A stretch of DNA of 33,678 nucleotides. Origin: a virus. Positions 28,891-33,678 of this stretch are shown here, in pieces; the stretch's first letter is position 1; each line of letters begins with the position of its first letter. A program made the position numbers and the translations under genes. Location: positions 1-33,678 of IMG/VR virus record IMGVR_UViG_3300046714_000576, one strand, 5' to 3'. The notes beneath the pieces were generated by a model. It saw nothing but the letters and a program-made list of their open reading frames with translations, did not search any database and was not told where the DNA came from.

Positions 28891-30907
28891 AGAAGTCAAA
28901 TTTGTACTCGATTTAGATGTCAAAGATTTCACTGATGCTGGACTCAAAGCACAAGGAGTGATCTCTAAGATCGGAAGTGCTGATGGAATTAAAGGACTCG
29001 TTGATAATTTAAAAGGTGCAACTCTCGCTTTAGGTACTTTAGGTGCTGCTGCTTATGCTTTTAAATCAGCCATTGATTTAAGTATCGAAGCTGACCATCT
29101 GAAGCAAATCGATTCTCAATTTAAAGAGCTCACAAGTTCAGCTGGTATTAGTACAAGTGCCTTAAAAGAAGGATTAGATAGGTCGTCCGCAGGACTGATT
29201 GATAATAATGACTTACTTGAGATCGCCAATAAAGCCATTGTTAAAATGGGAAAATCAGCCGAAAAACTCCCAGAAATCATGGAGCTTGCAAGAAAATCAA
29301 CTCAAGTCTTTGGGGGTGATTTACAGTCTAATTTTGAAAATATTACAACAGCCATAGCCAATGGGAATGCCAGGATGCTGAAGCATTATGGAATTACCGT
29401 TGATGCTAAAAAAGCAGTTGAAGAATTTGCTAAAGCCAATGGAATAGCTGCCAATGAAATCAGTGAGGCAGGAAAAAGACAAGCGATACTCAATGCAACA
29501 CTTGCACAAGGCTCTGAGCGATTCAAAGGAGTGAGTGGAGATCTAGATCAAACAAAATCCATCCTAGCTGTGACTAAAAATGCAATGTCAGAGATCGGTG
29601 ATATTTTCATTTTAGTCTTTGATAAAACAATAGGTCCAGGACTCAAGCGATTTCTCATTGGAGTAAGAGATGCTGCGGTTTCTTTAAAGACTTATTTTCA
29701 AGCCAATTTCGCTGAAGGCATGGATCAATCCAATGCTCAGCTGACTCGTTCTGAAAATAAATTGAAAGATCTTCAAAAACAAATTGATCTATTTAATCAG
29801 ACTAAGCCTGACATGAGAAATGAAGATAACATTGCTTATCTGAATTCTCTGAATCTAGCGCTTGCAGAACAACAAAAGCAAGTTGATGCCATCCGAGCTA
29901 AGAATCAAGCCCTACATAATGAGGAGAGAGAGGGTGAAAAGCAAAGACAAGGACGTGGAGGTGAGGGAGGTCGAAGTGATGATGACATCGTTAATCATGA
30001 GGCTAAGAAGAAAAATGAAGAGAAATTCCAAAAAGATCTTTTAGATATTAGAAAAAGATACCTCGATCAAAGAGCTGAGAATGTTCAATCTTTTGAGCAA
30101 ATGGAAACTAATATTCGTGAACAAAACGAAATACAAGAAGAGATGTATCAGCAGAAGATTCAGCAGATTAAAGAAAATAATAATCTAACCGAGAGTCAAA
30201 AAGATGAAATGCTTTTCGAAGAGAAGAAAGTTCATGAAGAGGAACTCCTTCGTTTACAAATGAATAATGACCAGCAAAGAAATCAAATGCTGGATAATTA
30301 TGTTAGAAACTCTGAAAATGCAGCTGAAGGAGTGGGCAGAGCATTTGCAGCTCAATCCATGCGTAGCAGAAAAGATTTACAAGATTTTGGGAAAATGGGT
30401 CAAGCAGTCATGCAATCTTTTCAAAGGCATTCTACTTATGCTTTTGAAAAAATGGGAGCTGAAATTGCAAATGGAGCAAACATTGCAAAATCAGCTGCCG
30501 CAGCGATTAAAGGTATTATCTTAAACGTGATCGCAGATGAGGCTATTGCAAAAGGATCGATGTTTATGTTAGCAGGTTTATGGCCACCTAACCCAATTCA
30601 AATCGGTGCTGGTGTTGGTTTAATTGCACTCGGTGGAGCTTTAAGGTCGATGTCAGGGGGCAGCTCATCGGGCGCTATTCCAGCAGGAGGAATGGGGGGA
30701 GGGTTGGGAAGTGAAACTGGGGTGGCCATGCCTGTAGATCAAAGTCAGGCATCTAATGTTTCTAAAAATATTTTGCCTCAAAAAACAGTTTCAGTCAATA
30801 TTGCAGGAAATCTCTTTAATACTTCAGAAACTCAACGAACGTTAATGGAGATGGTGAGACAAGAAACCGATGCAACCGATTTTAACTACAATAAGATAGG
30901 GGTTTAA
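28877..30907 (+). CDS. Tape measure protein
   Basis: 676 residues. N-terminal DLDVKDFTDAGLKAQGVISK, then a hydrophobic Ala/Gly segment near 45-65 (LGTLGAAAYAFKSAIDLS), a long helical region with repeated Gln/Glu/Lys (DLQKQIDLFNQ, QKQVDAIRAKNQALHNEERE, KIQQIKENNNLTESQKDEML) and a second hydrophobic Gly/Ala stretch near 555-590 (MFMLAGLWPPNPIQIGAGVG). The C-terminus is Gly/Ser-rich, then basic. This is the standard tape measure pattern. At about 1.5 angstrom per residue it predicts a tail near 100 nm. It overlaps the long-form chaperone end by 14 bp. Confidence 0.9.
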   Translation: MAADKEVKFVLDLDVKDFTDAGLKAQGVISKIGSADGIKGLVDNLKGATLALGTLGAAAYAFKSAIDLSIEADHLKQIDSQFKELTSSAGISTSALKEGLDRSSAGLIDNNDLLEIANKAIVKMGKSAEKLPEIMELARKSTQVFGGDLQSNFENITTAIANGNARMLKHYGITVDAKKAVEEFAKANGIAANEISEAGKRQAILNATLAQGSERFKGVSGDLDQTKSILAVTKNAMSEIGDIFILVFDKTIGPGLKRFLIGVRDAAVSLKTYFQANFAEGMDQSNAQLTRSENKLKDLQKQIDLFNQTKPDMRNEDNIAYLNSLNLALAEQQKQVDAIRAKNQALHNEEREGEKQRQGRGGEGGRSDDDIVNHEAKKKNEEKFQKDLLDIRKRYLDQRAENVQSFEQMETNIREQNEIQEEMYQQKIQQIKENNNLTESQKDEMLFEEKKVHEEELLRLQMNNDQQRNQMLDNYVRNSENAAEGVGRAFAAQSMRSRKDLQDFGKMGQAVMQSFQRHSTYAFEKMGAEIANGANIAKSAAAAIKGIILNVIADEAIAKGSMFMLAGLWPPNPIQIGAGVGLIALGGALRSMSGGSSSGAIPAGGMGGGLGSETGVAMPVDQSQASNVSKNILPQKTVSVNIAGNLFNTSETQRTLMEMVRQETDATDFNYNKIGV

Positions 30908-30910
30908 GAC

Positions 30911-31696
30911 ATGGCTTTAACATCACGAAGCCTCATGAATTACGGAATACAGATTACAACTCTTAATGGGAGTTTAGATTTTCGAGCTGAAATGGGTGGA
31001 CCTGAGCTTCATGCGCAACTGGATCCTGGTTTTTATTCTTTAACAAGCCTTGCAGTAGAAGTTGCTAATGCGATGCAAGCAGTGGATGCAGTGAATAGTT
31101 ACTCTTGTACTGTCAATCGAAACATATTAGGTGGGATTCAAAATCGATTAGCCATTACAACTACAGGAACTTATTTAGATCTTTTATTTTTAACAGGTCT
31201 CAATATCAATACAAGTGTATCCAGTGTCATTGGATTTTTACCACTGGATTATACAGGATCTACTTCTTATATAGGGGCATCTACTGTTGGAACAGCTCTT
31301 ATCCCAGAGTTTATAGCTTATAATTATTTATCAGATTTACATCAAGGAAAAGTATTTGGAGCGGTCAACGTAAGTGCATCAGGACTGAAAGAATCTGTTG
31401 TCTTTGCAATTCAAAAATTTATTGATTTAGAATTTAAATATGAACCTTCTATCAATTTACCCGCATGGGTTAATTTCTTCACATGGTCGATTCAACAAAG
31501 ACCTTTTGATTTTATTCCAGAGATTACAAATACAGATGTTGTTTATGAGGTGACTTTAGAAAAAACAGTCTATGAATCAAAAGGATTAGGATTTCAGATG
31601 AAAGAGATGTTACCCAATTTCCCAAATTTATATCAAACAGGGGCTTTGAATTTTAGAATTATATTGCAGAATCAGGCTTTTGCACAGCCAAGTTAG
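30911..31696 (+). CDS. Putative tail-tip protein (distal-tail position)
   Basis: 261 residues with a beta-rich composition: MNYGIQITTLNGSLDFRAEM, YSLTSLAVEVANAMQAVDAV, RLAITTTGTYLDLLFLTGLN, then AWVNFFTWSIQQRPFDFIPE and TNTDVVYEVTLEKTVYESKG. It follows the tape measure gene immediately, where distal tail proteins usually lie, but I see no firm family signature. Role inferred from position. Confidence 0.55.
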   Translation: MALTSRSLMNYGIQITTLNGSLDFRAEMGGPELHAQLDPGFYSLTSLAVEVANAMQAVDAVNSYSCTVNRNILGGIQNRLAITTTGTYLDLLFLTGLNINTSVSSVIGFLPLDYTGSTSYIGASTVGTALIPEFIAYNYLSDLHQGKVFGAVNVSASGLKESVVFAIQKFIDLEFKYEPSINLPAWVNFFTWSIQQRPFDFIPEITNTDVVYEVTLEKTVYESKGLGFQMKEMLPNFPNLYQTGALNFRIILQNQAFAQPS

Positions 31697-31705
31697 GAGA
31701 ATCTT

Positions 31706-33283
31706 ATGGGCGTCAGTGATGGTCAAGCAGTCAGTCAAGCGATTACTAATCCAGCTTTCATCAATAAAAATGTCAATGATACGATGCCAAATACTTTAGG
31801 TTTCAATCATCCTTTATCAGGTCCTTCGATTGCAGACATCCAACAGGCTGTAAATAATATTTATAACGCAACTGGAGTATCTGAATCGACATCAGGAACA
31901 GTTTATAATGCGACTCCAAATACGATTTCAAATGGGGATTCTTATGAAGTTGCTTTAGCGATTCTTGCTAATAAGTTCGCAGGCGCTACAGGACATAATC
32001 ATGACGGAACCGATGGTCAAGGGCCACCTATTGCATCCGCAGTTGGATCCATTGCAGCTAGTGGTTATGCACCGCTCACTGGAGCTGTACTCATTGCAGG
32101 TGCGTCAGGTGCCCAAGCAAGTCAATCAGGTCAGATCATTATTATATCAGCGACAGGGCATGTCGATTCGATTTCAGCTCAAGGAAATCCAGCTCTGACA
32201 GGAGATGTTGTTTTAGTTGCGGGTGCGAGTGTGAGCTTATCTCAAGTGGGTCAACAAATTACTATCGCAGCATCAGGCGGCGGAGGCAGTGGAGCTTCTG
32301 GTACTTTTAGTGAAGAGCTTTATAATTTAGGATTAGCAAGCTCTGTTGCAGCGAGCGCGCTCACATTAAATCTCACTCAAATGGACGGAGTCACAACTCC
32401 TGCAACAGGTGCAGGTTCAGTGGAAGTAGGATATAGGCAAGTTCCTGTTACAGGCGGTGGATTTGATGTCATTTCAACAACTTCTTCTTTAAGTTTAACA
32501 GTTCCAAGCGGAGCGACACTAGGAACAGCGAGCGGAGTGAATGCTTATCTTTATGTTTATCTTTTAAATAATGTTGGAGCAAATGAGATTGCAATTTCTG
32601 GATCTAGGAAATGGGATGAGGGAGTATTACAAAATACCACGGTTTTAAATACTTCTTCTGATTCGGGAGATGTTCTTTATTCTACAACTGCAAGAACCGG
32701 AGTTCCGGTTCGTTTGATTCGGCGATTACTCACTAACCAGGCCACTGCTGGAACATGGAATACAAATATAGCAAATATCTCTCCTATCCCTTGGTTACTT
32801 GAATCGGCAAGTTGGTTCGGCAATCATGGATCCGATAGCTCATGGGCTAGAACCAATACTGCATTAGGAGATCCAACTGCGGATTCTACTTCTACTTTCA
32901 CAACGACTTTTTCAAGAAACTTTGGAACGGTCACATCAGCGCTGTCTGGGTCTGATAAACTTCCTGGAATTGTATTTAATCCTCCTTATTTAGGAGGATA
33001 TGAAATTAGTGCAAGATTTACTTTAGCTGAAAGTTCCAATGGAGGTTTTGCAACAGCTGCTTTTTTTGATGGTACAAGTAATTTAGATACAGCGGCAATC
33101 AGAGCATCTCAAGCCAATGATAGCGCAAGTGTCACTTTAATTGGATATTATAATGCGATTAGTTACGCAGCTTTCACCATTAAAATACAAACATCTGCAT
33201 CTGCTGGTACTGTGACGATTGATGCAGAGTCTGCCAATGTGAGCATTGTGGTTGCATGGTCAGTGAAATATTTAGGTCCTTGA
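31706..33283 (+). CDS. Putative tail fibre/adhesin
   Basis: 525 residues, low in Cys and Lys and rich in Ala, Ser, Thr and Gly. Near residue 93 the motif GATGHNHDGTDGQGPP resembles the H-x-H-D-G boxes of trimeric phage fibres. It is followed by alternating GASGAQASQSGQIIIISATG-type repeats (residues about 110-195), likely a beta-helical shaft, and a Gly/Ser hinge. The C-terminal 180 residues (SWFGNHGSDSSWARTN, YEISARFTLAESSNGG, then TVTIDAESANVSIVVAWSVK) look like a jelly-roll head domain. It is probably the host-recognition protein or its base. Confidence 0.68.
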   Translation: MGVSDGQAVSQAITNPAFINKNVNDTMPNTLGFNHPLSGPSIADIQQAVNNIYNATGVSESTSGTVYNATPNTISNGDSYEVALAILANKFAGATGHNHDGTDGQGPPIASAVGSIAASGYAPLTGAVLIAGASGAQASQSGQIIIISATGHVDSISAQGNPALTGDVVLVAGASVSLSQVGQQITIAASGGGGSGASGTFSEELYNLGLASSVAASALTLNLTQMDGVTTPATGAGSVEVGYRQVPVTGGGFDVISTTSSLSLTVPSGATLGTASGVNAYLYVYLLNNVGANEIAISGSRKWDEGVLQNTTVLNTSSDSGDVLYSTTARTGVPVRLIRRLLTNQATAGTWNTNIANISPIPWLLESASWFGNHGSDSSWARTNTALGDPTADSTSTFTTTFSRNFGTVTSALSGSDKLPGIVFNPPYLGGYEISARFTLAESSNGGFATAAFFDGTSNLDTAAIRASQANDSASVTLIGYYNAISYAAFTIKIQTSASAGTVTIDAESANVSIVVAWSVKYLGP

Positions 33284-33293
33284 GAGGAAAATA

Positions 33294-33678
33294 ATGCCTA
33301 ACTTATCAGGATATCCAGAAAAATATCTGATTTATAATCAGTTGAATTCTAAAAATCTTGCTATTGTCATGCAGATTGAGGGGTTAGATGAAATATTTGG
33401 AATATCGCAAACATTTACTCTGGTACGCTATGGAGATCCTGGGCTTGTGTATGGCTTACCTGGGCTTGTGTATGGCGGATTAAGAGGTTTAGATTCAATC
33501 AAGCCCTATATTATTTTAGATTCATCGATGTCTATTTCTCAGCGTATTGAACCCGAACAGGGAAAAGGAAGCGTTGGAAATTTGACGATGAACCTGATTG
33601 ATTATCAAGGTCAAGTTTCTAGAATTATTGCTCCAGGAATTGTCATTCCAGAAATTGTTTTAAAACCAGAGTTTAAAA
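33294..33678 (+). CDS. Tail-tip/baseplate protein, 3' end missing
   Basis: The first 128 codons of a gene cut by the right edge. Shine-Dalgarno GAGAGGAAA precedes the ATG. The start MPNLSGYPEKYLIYNQLNSK leads to beta segments (AIVMQIEGLDEIFGISQTFT) and SISQRIEPEQGKGSVGNLTM, a layout similar to baseplate or hub proteins that follow the distal tail gene. It contains a short in-frame tandem repeat (PGLVYG twice). Function is inferred from location. Confidence 0.6.
   Translation, partial: MPNLSGYPEKYLIYNQLNSKNLAIVMQIEGLDEIFGISQTFTLVRYGDPGLVYGLPGLVYGGLRGLDSIKPYIILDSSMSISQRIEPEQGKGSVGNLTMNLIDYQGQVSRIIAPGIVIPEIVLKPEFK
33438..33476 (+). repeat. In-frame tandem repeat
   Basis: CCTGGGCTTGTGTATGGC occurs at 33438-33455 and again at 33459-33476, a 21-bp period that encodes PGLVYG-L-PGLVYG-G. 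The two copies are identical at DNA level, so the duplication is recent or kept by conversion. Confidence 0.9.

Noticed and set aside
1-33678. tRNA genes, CRISPR arrays, insertion sequences, integrase or attachment sites
   Set aside because: I looked for regularly spaced repeats, T-loop signatures, transposase or recombinase motifs and matching terminal repeats and saw none that I could support by eye.

Overview
The window is most of the genome of a tailed double-stranded DNA phage or prophage, at moderately low GC. The left 1.4 kb could be host DNA or phage cargo. Evidence for the phage is a run on the + strand from about 12.7 kb to the right edge: ParB/DNA methylase, small and large terminase, MuF-type head protein, portal, protease/scaffold, decoration protein, major capsid protein, connector and tail-completion proteins, tail tube, a frameshifted tail chaperone pair, tape measure and tail-tip/fibre genes. 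There is no sheath gene, so a long non-contractile tail (siphovirus) is most likely. Two lipoproteins with L-x-x-C lipoboxes and a glycan-modifying gene set point to a Gram-negative-type host. The left-edge beta-propeller lipoprotein resembles a type common in Leptospira, but that host is only a guess. I saw no tRNA, CRISPR array, integrase or IS element.

Layout. 1-1.4 kb: a partial beta-propeller lipoprotein, a VRR-NUC nuclease and a small lipoprotein. 1.5-2.75 kb: a long non-coding stretch of about 48% GC, against 25-38% around it, full of nested inverted repeats whose G-U pairs fit a + strand transcript. I read it as a large structured RNA. It is followed by a Vsr/DUF559-type endonuclease gene whose 3' end repeats 18 bp of the RNA region. 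2.78-5.08 kb: a minus-strand group of very small genes (zinc ribbons, a ribbon-helix-helix protein, membrane microproteins, an exported protein), read from a regulatory region at 5.08-5.28 kb that holds repeated TATAG half-sites. 5.2-7.05 kb: a + strand early group preceded by a leader with an intrinsic terminator, encoding an ERF annealing protein and an SSB. 7.0-8.3 kb: a lone minus-strand lectin-like protein, probably virion or receptor related.

8.35-12.65 kb: an accessory cassette with a dTDP-glucose 4,6-dehydratase-like enzyme, a 2OG-Fe(II) oxygenase, a MazG-like pyrophosphohydrolase, a SAM methyltransferase and a glycosyltransferase. 12.67-15.5 kb: DNA methylase and terminase. 15.5-17.9 kb: a second accessory insert with a small HTH protein, two membrane microproteins, a GT2 glycosyltransferase, a methyltransferase and a NodB-like deacetylase. 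17.9-25.0 kb: head genes, ending in a strong terminator behind the capsid gene. 25.1-33.7 kb: connector and tail genes, cut off at the right edge.

Inferred logic: the two cassettes together could make, attach and trim a modified sugar. They would act on the host surface polysaccharide (serotype change or superinfection exclusion) or on the virion. ERF, SSB, VRR-NUC and the endonuclease form a replication/recombination set. The methylase probably protects phage DNA or marks it.
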